Below, in pieces: positions 1 to 11,211 of a stretch of DNA of 64,000 nucleotides. Origin of the DNA: Iris pallida (Eukaryota > Streptophyta > Magnoliopsida > Asparagales > Iridaceae); assembly GCA_029216955.1 (NCBI GenBank), contig JANAVB010015600.1:27544182-27608181 (forward strand). Direction: 5' to 3'. Numbering within the stretch: position 1 is the stretch's first letter; each line of letters begins with the position of its first letter. The notes below the pieces were generated by a model. That model did not search any database. It saw nothing but the letters and a program-made list of their open reading frames with translations, and was not told where the DNA came from. Both the position numbers and the translations under genes were made by a program.

Positions 1-1
1 C

Positions 2-682
2 ATTCTTCCTCTACCAAACTCGCACACTAGATTCGACTCCGGTATCGACGAATCAGACAAAAGCGAGCCTACCAGCAAAGCTTTGGTCCCCTTCGACCCC
101 CATCCCCTCACGCTCTCTAACCAATTTGATGCTCTTGATTCGAATCAGGCGGATCCCCATTCGGAGTCAGAATATCACCCACATGATCCCACCCTCACCG
201 AGTTAGCACCCAACCTTCCTATCACGGTAGCGGTCGACGATTCCACCGCCACCAGCGAGGAAGAGCAAATGCACACCATCAAAGACCAAATTGAAGAAGC
301 CCTCGCGATCCTCGGACCCGATCAGGTCCGGAGAGGCCTACAGATCTAAGCCGCCGGCTGCCCTCTACAGCTCACACTCCAAGAGACAGAGATTTCCTTC
401 GACTCCCTGGCCATTCCTTCCGAGGAGCACAATTGGGACTCCGCTGGGGAATTAGTTGACCCAGCGGACGACTCCATTCAGGACCACGTCGGGGACTCGA
501 CCGGCCATCAATCGGAGCCACACGACCAACCCCGCCGGGTTCCCCCCACCTCGACAAAAGCTGAAGCATCTACCTCATGTGTGATCCATGACCTTATTGG
601 AAACACGGAGGCCAATACCATCCAAACCAGATCCGCTGCAAGGCGGAACAAAAATCTTAACCCCAACCATTTTAATGATTAA
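2..682 (+). pseudogene. LINE ORF1, C-terminal part, one internal stop
   Basis: A single frame is open from base 2 to the TAA at 680-682 except for an in-frame TAA at 347-349. ORF1 of plant LINEs encodes an RNA-binding Gag-like protein, and the N-terminal RNA-binding and zinc-knuckle parts would lie left of the window. The visible part is acidic and rich in Asp, Glu, Ser and Pro, with no domain I can name. Its assignment rests on position: its end overlaps the ORF2 start by 8 bases (675-682), a common arrangement in such elements. Confidence 0.6.
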
Positions 683-3309
683 CATCCTAGCCTGGAATGT
701 TCGCGGCTTGGAGAACAAACCCACATTAAGGAGAGTTTCCACCCTGCGAAAAATCCACAATATCGACATCCTTATTATCCTCGAACCCAAAATCCTCACC
801 AAAAGACTTAAATCCATCCAATTGCAGCTGAATCTCCCCACAGCCATAGCTGGCAGGCACGACATTTGGATCCTCGGCACTCAGGACGTCAACTTCGGCA
901 TCATCCAGGAAACCCGGCAGGCCCTCTCCTGCTGGTTGGACCACCCCTTGCTCCCTGAGCGAGCTATCATCTCGACGGTCCACGGCAGTTGCGATATCAC
1001 TGAGCGGAAACTTCTGTGGAATGACCTCCTCGACATTCATCAGCACCATATCAACTCCCCTTGGCTCTGCATAGGAGACTTCAATGCGATTACCTGCAGA
1101 AAAGAGAAAATCGGCGGCCGTCCGCCCCCTTTGCCAGCCATGCAAGACTTCAACAACTTCATTTTCAATGCGCATATTACCTCCCTTCAATTTTCGGGCA
1201 ATGCATTCACCTGGTGTAACATACAAGATGGGGATCGACGCCAATATTTTCGTCTCGACAGAGCCCTTACCAACGACCTTTGGCACGGCATGGGGATCAC
1301 AACCAAGCTATCCCACCTCAATTCCTCCGAATCAGACCACACCCCACTGATGGTCGAAATCAATAGCAACAGCAACCCCCACAAAAAGAATTTTCAATTT
1401 CTCAAACTCTGGAGCGAGCACCCACAATTTTTGGGGATAGTCGCGGAAGCATGGAATAGTGAAGACTCACCCGATCCCCTTGTCCGGGTGAGCCAAAAGC
1501 TCAAGGCTACTAGGAAAGCCCTGTCCAACTGGAGCAAACTATCCTATGGGGACATTTTTCAAGCTGTGCGGATTGCTGAAGATGATGTCACCTGAGCAGA
1601 AGCCAGATTCGTTGCGGATCGCTCCCCGGTGGCCAGGATTGCCTTGAACCTTACCAACGCTATGCTCAAATTCAGGCTCAAAGTGGGGACCGACTTCTGG
1701 AAACAGAAAGCAAGGTTGAAATGGGATAATGACGAGGTCAAAAAATCGAAATACTTTCATGCTTGCGTCAACGGCCGAAGACGGAAACTCACGATCCACC
1801 ATAATAAGGATGATGATGGAAACATCATCACCGACCAAAAGAGTATCCACGAAGCCGCTACGGAATTCTACTCTAAATTATTCTCCAAAGAGACTGTCCA
1901 CAAAGACAACACCTTTCTAGATAAAATCCCCCGTCTCATTGACGACACCGACAACGCCCAGCTGGAGCGCCGCCCTACGGAACAGGAAGTGAAAGACGCG
2001 GTGTGGGCTCTGAACGAGCACAGCGCTCCCGGTCCCGATGGATTTTCGGGGGTCTTCTTCCGTACGTGCTGGGACATTATCAAGCAGGATATCATCGAAG
2101 CCGTAATTGCCTTCCTCGAAGGAGCTACCTACCCCAAAGCCATCTCCAGCGCAAACCTCATCCTCATTCCGAAAAAAGAAAACCCGGAGTCCTTTCGCGA
2201 CTTTCGGCCTATCAGTCTGTGTACTTTCACTAATAAGATTATATCCAAGATCATCGCTACCAGAATGGCGAGCCTTCTCCCCAAGATCATCTCTAACGAG
2301 CAAAGTGGGTTTGTTCGTGGAAGGAACATCCAAGACAACATCATGCTAGCCCATGAGCTCATCACCTACATGAAATTTCCTGTTAGAGGAGGCAACATCG
2401 CCGTTAAGATTGACATGGAAAAAGCTTACGACAGACTGGACTGGCAATTTATGATATGGGTTTTCAGGGCTTTTGGATTCTCGGAAACTTGGACTAACAC
2501 CGTGTGGAGATCCATCAGCAACTCATGGTTTTCCACAGTCATTAACGGCCAAGCAGAGGGCTTCTTCAAATCCAGCCGAGGGGTTAGGCAGGGCGACCAT
2601 ATATCATCCACTGTTTTCATCATCGCGGCTGACGCCCTCAGCAGGAACCTCAATAATATGATCAATGTCTCGTACTTCCAACAATATCACACGGCTAGCG
2701 GATGCCCTACTATCACCCACCTGGCTTTTGCTGATGACTTACTCGTCTTCTCTTCCGGAGACGAATGAGCGGTTCAGGTGGTCCACAATACCCTGCAGTG
2801 GTACTCTACTTGCTCAGGCCAGAAAATCAACCCATCCAAAAGCATCATCTATGCACACCATAATATCAACACCGAGCATGCCAGCAGGATTGCCAACTTA
2901 ACTTCTTTCTCAGTTGATCATCCCCCATTCACCTATCTCGGATGTCCACTGGTGTACGGGAAATCCAATGCTAGAACCTTTGAGAAGCTAATCAATAGAA
3001 TCAGGAACAAACTTGAAGGGTGGCACAATACCACTTTATCCTCTGGAGGCAAGATGATCCTCATCAATCACGTGCTCACATCCATCCCAATCCACACTAT
3101 AGCCGCATGCTCTTCGCCAATGAAGGTCCTTACTTCGATCGAACAGATCTTTTGCAACTTCTTTTGGGGGCACTGCAATGGCCAAGATAAGCACCATTGG
3201 GCTAGTTGGGAATCCATGGCTCAGCCGACTGTGGCTGGGGGTCTGGGTTTCACCAAACTCATTCACATCGTCAAGGCTTTCTCGATGAAATTGTTGTGGC
3301 ATCTTCAAG
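675..3309 (+). pseudogene. LINE ORF2: AP-type endonuclease plus reverse transcriptase, two internal stops, 3' truncated
   Basis: One frame runs from the ATG at 675, which opens MINILAWNVRGLENK, typical of the endonuclease N-terminus. It is cut by TGA codons at 1593-1595 and 2766-2768, and reading continues in the same frame after each. The endonuclease motifs GDFN (1074-1085) and SDH (1332-1340) are present. The reverse transcriptase begins near 2130 with LILIPKK and carries the motifs FRPISLC, GFVRGR, KIDMEKAYDR, GVRQGD and the catalytic FADD (2727-2738). A thumb and connection-like region follows to 3309 (YLGCPLVYGK, GGKMILI). The C-terminal zinc-binding end of plant ORF2 proteins is missing. 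The family nicks target DNA and copies its RNA from the nick; this copy cannot make full-length protein. Confidence 0.9.
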
Positions 3310-3652
3310 TTTTAATGTAGTATCTACCCCCTGGCCATACTCCTTATTCTGCCCATAAGGCTTACCCTCTCCTAGAACAACTATGCTGGTACCCTTAGCT
3401 ATCCTACTGGTACCAGGTATAGCATCACAGAAATTTAGGGATAGGGACACACACCCTTGTGATTGGACCCAACTGTCGTGTCTTAGTGCTGTCAAGGACA
3501 TCTAGAGAGCTCGGTTGATGTAGTAGAACCCAGTTGTCACTTCTCCAAAGGAAACCCATGTATCCTTCATATCACCCTCAAGGAGTTACCTGGATTATGC
3601 AGTGAAACCTATATTGTATTTGTCTCTTCAGTTGAATGAGGTACACGTGTTA
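3310..3652 (-). other. Non-coding leader remnant of E1
   Basis: There is no reading frame of note and no family motif. The stretch lies between the broken LINE and the E1 primer-binding site, so I read it as untranslated leader. The junction with the LINE is judged only from where LINE protein similarity stops, to within about 10 bases. Confidence 0.5.
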
Positions 3653-3664
3653 CCTCTGATACCA
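3653..3664 (-). other. Primer-binding site of E1 (initiator tRNA-Met type)
   Basis: The minus strand reads TGGTATCAGAGG three bases after the LTR end. The first 11 bases match the usual plant initiator tRNA-Met primer site. It fixes the orientation of E1 and its LTR boundary. Confidence 0.75.
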
Positions 3665-3680
3665 GGTTGCTACCCATAGG

Positions 3681-4971
3681 TGTTACTCCCGGGGCTTGAT
3701 CAAAGATGAAAAACTGATGCAATCGAGATCTGAGATGTCACACAAAACTTTGCAGTGATCAAACTCAAGATCTACGATGGTACAAAAAAAAACCAAATAG
3801 CCAAATAACAATCTGAAGGAGGAAAATAGAGAAGAGAAGATCTCTCATTCTTTCTTGCAAACGTGTTGTAATTGGGACAGAACAAGTTACAATAATCTAG
3901 AGAGAGATGAGAAGAAGAACAATGCTGGGGTGTCAAAACACCGTTGCTTAAAGCAAGATTCGCCCCACACGATCTGCTTCCAGGAACCAGCAAGTTTGAA
4001 GAACTTGTGGAATGCTCGATGTCACCTCTGTTCTGACTCCTCGGATGGACTTGCAATGGCGACAGCAGCTCTCTCTCTCTCTTTTTCCTTTTCTGACTTC
4101 TAATTTTCGTGGTCGCCACAAAGGAGGCCAGAAGAGAGTATATATAGAGAGAGGGTAGAAACCCTAGCCGCCTCTTCAGTTATGGAAAGATTGAATCAAA
4201 TCACTAAAAGATAGCAACGAATTAATTCTAATCCCACAAAGATAGGATCTGAATTAATTCAAATTCCACAAAGATATGAACGAAATTAATTCAAATCCCA
4301 CAAAGATAGGATCTAAATTAATCGCATTGATTCATCCTTTCCATAACTGATTTGTAATCTGCACAGTCAGCGTAGCCCTCCATGCAGCAGCAGCAACAGC
4401 AGCCTGGCCGCATGGACCGCTTGGGCCGCATGGACCACATGAGCCGCATGGACCGCATGGACCGCATGAGCCGTATGGACCGCATGGACCGCATAAGCTG
4501 CATGAGCCGCATGGACCGCATGGCCGCATGAGACCGCATATGAGCCGCATGCCGCATAAGACCGCATGGCCGCATATGAGCCGCATGACTGCTGACGTGC
4601 TAAGTGCAAAGTGCGCCAACAAAACGCCACATTACGCCTCATGAGCCCATGAGCCCGAGCCCGAGCCCGAGCCCGAGTCCGAGTTCGATACCGAGTCTGA
4701 GTCTCTAAGCCCCGTTGGGGCTTAGCTCCAAATGGAATTTAATCCAAGAGAATGACAAAAGCATTAATGCTTAATCCTTGGAGCCTTATTCTTACCTCCT
4801 AGTAAAATCACCCACATGGTTCCCTCCTTAGGGTCACCACCCCATGTGCATCTCTCAACAACACACCCAAGTATATATGTTGAGATAACTCATTGTGCAT
4901 TTTCGATGTGGGACTAAAATTTATAAGGCATATTGAGAGCAAGCTCTTTCCATGTAAAGAAAGCACTAACA
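3681..4971 (-). repeat. Copia 3' LTR (left copy, 1291 bp)
   Basis: This matches 9985-11206 almost throughout, from TGTTACTCCC to CACTAACA. It is 69 bases longer, mainly because of more copies of a CCGCATGGA-like minisatellite and of a GAGCCC hexamer. TATA-like sequences on the minus strand lie at 4138-4146 and near 4919. Confidence 0.95.
4387..4590. repeat. CCGCATGGA / CCGCATGAG minisatellite in the left copia LTR
   Basis: About twenty imperfect 9-base units (CCGCATGGA, CCGCATGAG and variants) are preceded by a short CAG run. The array creates long Met/Arg-rich or Cys/Gly-rich frames on both strands, which I regard as artefacts. A GAGCCC hexamer array follows near 4645-4675. Confidence 0.9.
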
Positions 4972-4985
4972 ATCTCCCACATATC
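4972..4985 (-). other. Polypurine-tract region of the copia element
   Basis: Just inside the 3' LTR the minus strand reads ATGTGGGAGAT, a short purine-rich stretch where plus-strand DNA synthesis is primed in this family. Assignment is by position and composition. Confidence 0.6.
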
Positions 4986-6044
4986 ACAACATATATATGT
5001 GTCCAGGGTTGAGCGTTACCTACAGTAACTGTCCATTTTGTATTAGGATAGATGTCGCCGACGACTTGAATCTTCCCGCATGGGTCAAATAACAATATGA
5101 TACAAGAATGGACTACGCCTTAAATTCTGTACCACAATTGTAATTCTTCCCACTCACAAAGTGTAGTTACGTGTGCTTCTGGCTGCACATTAAAGGCCCT
5201 GTGCCAGCCTGGTTTCAGTGTATAATTTTAGGCGTCTACAAGTTTACCCTCAAGAGACGGCATGATATCTCTTTCCATACACTATAGGTGAGTTCTTTAT
5301 TAAAGAGATATGGCATGAAGCCTTGCGCTTCCTTGCGGTGCTACGCCGCTATGACATGGCCTGAAGCCGAGGCATTACCCCTACCTGGGAACCTCATCGT
5401 AGTGTCATACTACTGTAGCATGAGGTCACAAGCCTCTTTGTAGTGCCAAACTACCAAGCATGAAGCCTAAGGCTTCCTTGCGGTGTTACGCCGCAACGAC
5501 ATGGCTTGCAATGCCGAGGCTTTACCCCTACCTGGGTACGTCATCGTGGTGTCGTGCCACTGTAACATGGGGCCATCCTCCCCTTTGTAGTGCTGTCTAC
5601 AACTCTTTAATTACGTCATACAGCATTAGGCTACCTGCCTATTTGCGGTGCTACGCCGCTATGACTTGGCTTGTAAAGCCGAGGCATTACCCCTACCTGG
5701 GAACCTCATGGTGGAGTCACCCCACTGTAGCATGGAGTTTCACTCCTTGTAGTGCTGCTCTACCGTGCTTCCTGTAAAGCACACCAGGCATTCACTCTGC
5801 CTGAGAACTCATTAAGGCGTTTAAGCCAACCTTCCACAGGATCTGTTTTTTCTGCAGAAAATACATAGTAGACAACAGTGGTTATGGGTCCGTATCCCCT
5901 CCATGTTCCTGAGAACAAGTATCCACTGTTACCTGATAGTTTCCCAGTCAGTGATCCTCTCTTGAACCAAAAGTTAGATGCCTAGTAGATTTCTCTTTGA
6001 ACTAATAGCATAAAACTTTATGGTAGGATTACAAAGATACACTA
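4986..6044 (-). other. Copia 3' untranslated region with a threefold repeat
   Basis: About 1.06 kb lies between the pol stop and the 3' LTR and carries no protein. It holds three imperfect copies of a module of roughly 150 bases, each starting TTGCGGTG followed by YTACGCCGC, with starts at 5333, 5478 and 5643. Each copy contains the phrase TTTACCCCTACCTGGG or ATTACCCCTACCTGGG. The short plus-strand frame at 5460-5777 is only the repeat read through. Confidence 0.8.
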
Positions 6045-9000
6045 TCAGAATGCCTTCAAGCCCATTTTACAAGCTGTGTCATCGACCAACTGGCGCTTGA
6101 GGCCCTTTGTGAACGGATCTGCCAGGTTCTCCTGACTCCGAACATCAACCATTGTAATTACACCTCTTTTGATAAGATCGTGTACTGCCCTGTGCTTCAA
6201 CCGCACAGTCCTCTTTTTTCCGTTGAAGAGATCATTTGATGCCACCGTCACAGTCGCCTGGTTGTCACAGTATATCGAAATCGCCGATATCTGAGCCCCA
6301 ACCACTGGAAGATTATACATGAACTCCCGAAGCCATTCTGCTTCATCTGCTACAGTTTCAAGTGCATAGAATTCAGACTCCATGGAGGAACGAGAGAGTA
6401 TAGTCTGCTTGTTCGACTTCCACGATATAGAAGCTCCACCCAAGGAAAAGACATATCCACCTGTGGATCTTTCGCTTTCCACCTCTGAACACCAGCTAGC
6501 ATCACTGAAGCCTTCCACTACTGTCGGATACCCGTTGTAGTGCAGTGCATATATCTGAGTCTTCTTGAGATATCTCATCACCCGCTTCACAGCTTTCCAG
6601 TGCTCAACCCCTGGGTTGCTTGTGAACCGACTCAGCATTCCCACGGCGAAAGCTATGTCAGGTCTTGTGGCAGTAGTTGCGTACATCAAACTTCCGATAA
6701 CGCTAGAATACTCCAGCTGCCTGACGCTTTCCCTCGAGTTTGGCTTCAGCTTCTGATCACACCTGTATGGCATATCGATCCCTGGAAGATCCTTATACCC
6801 ATAGCGTGTGAGCATCTTCTCAATGTAGTGAGATTGTGACAGCGCTACTCCAGTGTCTGTCCGGATGATCTTTATGCCCAAGATGACATCTGCATCCCCC
6901 AAGTCCTTCATACTGAACTTGGTTGAGAGGAACTTCTTTGTCTCTGTGACACAGCCTATATCCGTACCTAGGATTAGCATGTCGTCCACGTACAGACAAA
7001 CGCTGACTCCTCTTCCATCAGTGAACTTTGTGTAAACACATTTGTCCGTCTCGCTGACTCTGTAGCCGTTTGACCTAATAACTTTGTCAAACTTCTCATG
7101 CCACATCTTGGGAGCTTGCTTCAAACCATATAATGATTTCACCAACTTGCAGACTTTGTCTTCAAGACCTTTGACGACAAATCTATCTGGCTGTTGCATA
7201 TAAATCTCTTCGGCCAGCTCCCCATTCAGGAATGCTGTCTTTACATCCATCTGATGTATCACCAACTTATGTATAGCTGCTAGAGCGATTAACATCCTGA
7301 TGGTGGTCATCCGAGCTACTGGAGCATACGTGTCAAAGTAGTCTATCCCCTGTTTCTGAAAAAATCCCTTGGCGACCAGCCTGGCCTTGAACTTGTCAAT
7401 AGTTCCATCTGCCTTCATCTTCTTCTTGAAGATCCATTTACATCCAATAGGCTTTTCTCCTTCAGGTAGATCTACCAACACCCATGTGTTATTGGAGGTG
7501 ATAGAGTCAAACTCGTCATTCACTGCCTCCTTCCAGAAGATAGCATCTCTGGTCTTCATCGCCTCATCATAGGTAAGCGGATCTGCTTCCACATGATAGG
7601 TGACAAAGTCATCTCCGAAATCTTTCGGTCTCCTCGCTCGCTTAGCTGACGGCTCTGCGAGTTCTGGTGCAAGAGTTGTTTCATCAACAACAGCTTCTTC
7701 TTGGACTACTGGCTCGTATGAGATTTCAGTCTCATTTGCATCTACATCATTTTCCGGAATGTCCGAAAGAACAATATTTTTGTCTTTTGTAAACTTGTCT
7801 TCAAAGAATTCAGCATCGCGAGATTCGATGATATGATTTGACTCAATATCAAGAAATCTCCTTGCATCACTCTTCTCGGCATTCCCCAAGAAGATCGCCT
7901 TCGTAGTCCTTGTCCCTAGCTTCTGAATCTTCAGATCTGGGAGCTTCACATACGCCAGACACCCCAACACTTGAATGACATTCAAGTTTGGTCTGACTTT
8001 GAACCAGAGTTCATGAGGAGTTACGTCCGAAGTTGCATATGGCACTCTATTCAGAATGAAAGTGGCCGTTAATGCAGCTTCTCCCCAGTAGCACTTTGGA
8101 AGACCTGCAGTGAGCATCATAGAATTCATTATTTCTGTTAATGTTCGGTTCTTCCTCTCTGCTACTCCGTTGGATTGAGGAGAATATGGAGCAGTAGTCT
8201 CGCATATGATTCCATGTTCTTTGCAGAACGATACGAATTCATGAGACCTGTACTCCCCACCTCGATCACTTCTTAACCTCTTGAGTTGTTGTCCAGTCTG
8301 CCGTTCAGCTTCGGCCCTGAACACTCTGAACTTCTCGAAAGCTTCGTCTTTGGACTTGAGCAAGTAGACGAACGCGTATTTTGAGAAGTCGTCGATGAAG
8401 GTTATGAAATACTTCATCCCGGCCTTCGTGGAAAAATGTTTGAAGTCACAGATATCGGAGTGCACCAGCTCCAGAAGATCTGTGCTTCGATTGACCCGAT
8501 GAAAGGGTTTCCTTGTGATCTTCGTCTGAGCAAACACTTCACACTTCTCCACCTTACCCCCACATTTGGAGATAAGTCCTAGACTAGACATTTTGTTGAT
8601 TCTTTTACAATGAACATGTCCTAGTCTATTATGCCACAACTCAAGAGAATAATCAGAAAATGCAACTGCATTAATGTCATCAAACTGGTTGACAAGCTGA
8701 GTTTTAAACATTCCTTCGGTTTGATAAGCCTTTTCGAAGTATGTTCCCTTCTTGGACATAACTATCTGACCAGCGTTGATGTCCATCCTCAAGCCTGCGT
8801 TGCAGAGCAGGCTCCCAGAGATCAGGTTCTTGGCAATCGCAGGAACATGCTTCACACCTTGAAGCGTCAGAGTGTTCCCAGAAGTGAGTTTCAGCTCCAC
8901 AGTCCCAATCCCCAGAACTTCAGCTTGGGCCTGGTTCGCCATGACAACCTTCTCAGATATCGGCTGGTACGTTACGAACCATTCCTTGTCATAACAGACA

Positions 9001-9180
9001 TGGCAAGTCGCACCAGTGTCTATCTACCAGTCAGAGTCAACCCCCACAGTTGTGACCTGTCCAATCATAGCAACAATGTTAGAAACCAATGAAACCTTAT
9101 TAGGCTCACCTTTCTCTGATTGTTTAGGCTTAGATCTGCATTCACTCTTGTAGTGGCCTTTCTTGCCACAATTGTAACAA
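6045..9180 (-). pseudogene. Copia pol: zinc knuckle, protease, integrase, reverse transcriptase, RNase H
   Basis: One frame runs from the gag zinc knuckle CYNCGKKGHYKSEC (near 9178-9137) to the stop at 6045, broken only by TAG at 9024-9026, two residues before the protease site DTGAT. Counting from the Met at 8942: the integrase zinc finger has H104, H109 and C134, but Phe at 137 where the last Cys is expected. The integrase acid triad is D163, D226 and E262. The reverse transcriptase spans about 500-740 with YVDD at 651-654. The RNase H has D814, E856 and D893. The length of 965 residues after the stop is normal for the family. Without readthrough at 9024 it yields no protease fused to Gag. 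Confidence 0.93.
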
Positions 9181-9181
9181 G

Positions 9182-9961
9182 TCACGTGGACTTAGTCTTC
9201 TGTTGCTTGAATGGAGGACCCTTCACTTTCAGATTAGTGAAGTCCTTCTTCTTGGGATGAGAAGCCGCCTGCTTCCCCTTGGGATCCCTCGTCTGCACAA
9301 GATTGGCTTTAGCCAACTGTTTGGACAGAGTGTCCACCTTCTGTTGAGAACGCATCTCGTCCTCAACATGGATCTCTTGAAGTAGATCTCCCAAGCTAAT
9401 GTCTAGCTTCTTTCTGTGCATCCTTGCATAGAAGGTACTCCATCCAGCAGGAAGTTTCGAGACGATCCCTCCGACGACAAACTTGTCAGGAAGGGGCATC
9501 TCTTCGTCTTCCAGTTTCTGACGCAGCTTCAGAAATTCTTTCACCTGTGGCAACATGGACTTTTCGTCCTCAAAGAGCAATTTGTGATATGTTTCAACCA
9601 CAAACATTTTGCTCCTGTTCTTGTCTTCTTCATACAGATTTTCCACAGACTCCCATATGTCTCTGGCAAGTTCCTTCTTCGAGTAGGATTCTGCCAGGGA
9701 GTCCTCCATAGCATTCAGGATGATAAGCCTACAGATGCTATTTTCCCTTCTCCATTTGGCCTGGAGTTTGGTAGCCGCGTTGATAGCGGTAGTAGATCCA
9801 GTGTCTGGAACAGAGGGTTCTTCCTCCAACAGAACATGATCAACGTCTTTCAGTTGAAGAGTTAGATAGACCTTCCTCTTCCAGACTTGATAGTGCTCTC
9901 CATCGAACTTTTCCAACTTGCAGAAGTCCGATTGGAGGAGCGAAGCATTAATGTTTTCCAT
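9182..9961 (-). pseudogene. Copia gag (capsid), frame broken before the zinc knuckle
   Basis: The 259-residue frame starts MENINASLLQSDFCKLEKFDG, the standard start of copia Gag proteins of the UBN2 type, which form the particle around element RNA. It stops at 9182-9184 just before the zinc knuckle. The knuckle is open in another frame directly downstream, so a one-base shift separates the two. This could be a random lesion or, less likely, a programmed frameshift; I see no obvious slippery heptamer. Confidence 0.9.
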
Positions 9962-9984
9962 CTATACGGATCTTGCTTTGAGAT

Positions 9985-11206
9985 TGCTACTCCCGGGGCT
10001 TGATCAAAGATGAAAAACTGATGCAATCGAGATCTGAGATATCACACAAAACTTTGCAGTGATCAAACTCAAGATCTACGATGGTACAAAAAAAACCAAA
10101 TAGCCAAATAACAATCTGAAGGAGGAAAATAGAGAAGAGAAGATCTCTCGTTCTTCCTTGCAAACGTGTTACAATTGGGATAGAACAAGTTACAATAATC
10201 TAGAGAGAGATGAGAAGAAGAACAATGCTGGGGTGTCAAAACACCGTTGCTCAAAGCAAGATTCGCCCCACACGATCTGCTTTCAGGAACCAGCAAGTTT
10301 GAAGAACTTGTGGAACGCTCAATGTCACCTCTGTTCTGACTCCTCGGATGGACTTGCAATGGCGGCAGCAGCTCTCTCTCTCTCTTTCTCCTTTTCTGAC
10401 TTCTAATTTTCGTGGTCGCCACAAAGGAGGCCAGAAGAGAGTATATATAGAGAGAGGGTGGAAACCCTAGCCGCCTCTTCAGTTATGGAAAGATTGAATC
10501 AAATCACTAAAAGATAGCAACGAATTAATTCTAATCCCACAAAGATAGGATCTGAATTAATTCAAATCCCACAAAGATATGAACGAAATTAATTCAAATC
10601 CCACAAAGATAGGATCTGAATTAATCGCATTGATTCATCCTTTCCAAAACTGATTTGTAATCTGCACAGTCAGCGTAGCCCTCCATGCGGCAGCAGCAAC
10701 AGCAGCCTGGTCGCATGGACCGCTTGGGCCGCATGGACCACATGAGCCGCATGAGCCGTATGGACCGCATGGACCGCATGAGCCGCATGGACCGCATGGA
10801 CCGCATAAGTCGCATGAGCCGCATGAGATCGCATATGAGCCGCATGACTGCTGACGTGCTAAGTGCAAAGTGCGCCAACAAAACTCCACATTATGCCTCA
10901 TGAGCCCATGAGCCCGAGCCCGAGCCCGAGTCCGAGTCGCTAAGCCCCGTTGGGGCTTAGCTCCAAATGGAATTTAATCCAAGAGAATGACAAAAGCATT
11001 AATGCTTAATCCTTGGAGCCTTATTCTTACCTCCTAGTAAAATCATCCACATGGTTCCCTCCTTAGGGTCACCACCCCATGTGCATCTCTCAACAACACA
11101 CCCAAGTATATATGTTGAGATAACTCATGGTGCATTTCCGATGTGGGACTAAAATTTACAAGGCATGTTGAGAGCAAGCTCTCTCCATGTAAAGAAAGCA
11201 TCAACA
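9985..11206 (-). repeat. Copia 5' LTR (right copy, 1222 bp)
   Basis: Starts TGCTACTCCC and ends GCATCAACA on the plus strand. On the minus strand it is the upstream LTR and so would drive transcription of gag and pol. The gag ATG follows the LTR edge after only about 23 bases. Confidence 0.95.
10688..10852. repeat. The same minisatellite in the right copia LTR, shorter
   Basis: The same 9-base units as in the left LTR but fewer of them. Since the LTRs were identical at insertion, the array has changed length since then. Confidence 0.9.
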
Positions 11207-11211
11207 ATAGG

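Larger units (their letters stand above)
1..3309 (+). mobile_element. Non-LTR retrotransposon (plant L1-type LINE), 5' and 3' truncated
   Basis: Two overlapping reading frames in LINE order lie here: the end of an ORF1 and then an ORF2 with an endonuclease followed by a reverse transcriptase. The window starts inside ORF1. The 3' end is lost: after the residues SMKLLWHLQ the reading frame runs into foreign sequence and stops at 3318-3320, and no 3' UTR or A-rich tail is visible. The sequence to the right (3310 on) belongs to an LTR element in the opposite orientation. Three in-frame stops show that this copy is inactive. It is probably the oldest layer at the left edge. Confidence 0.9.
3681..11206 (-). 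mobile_element. Ty1/copia retrotransposon, nearly complete, TSD ATAGG
   Basis: Two highly similar LTRs (3681-4971 and 9985-11206) flank gag and pol frames on the minus strand in copia order: gag, protease, integrase, reverse transcriptase, RNase H. Both LTRs start TG and end CA, and the 5-base repeat ATAGG lies immediately outside (3676-3680 and 11207-11211). The long open pol frame and very similar LTRs point to a fairly recent insertion. Two lesions break the polyprotein: a frameshift at the end of gag near 9180 and a stop at 9024-9026 just before the protease active site. Confidence 0.95.

Noticed and set aside
3772..4119. A 115-residue minus-strand frame, nearly repeated at 10069-10422
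   Set aside because: It appears twice only because it lies in both copia LTRs. It has no recognisable domain, and the opposite strand is open too.
4318..4642. Long Met/Arg-rich and Cys/Gly-rich reading frames on the minus strand (and the same at 10621-10903 on both strands)
   Set aside because: They are the 9-base minisatellite of the copia LTR read in different frames, with no other support.
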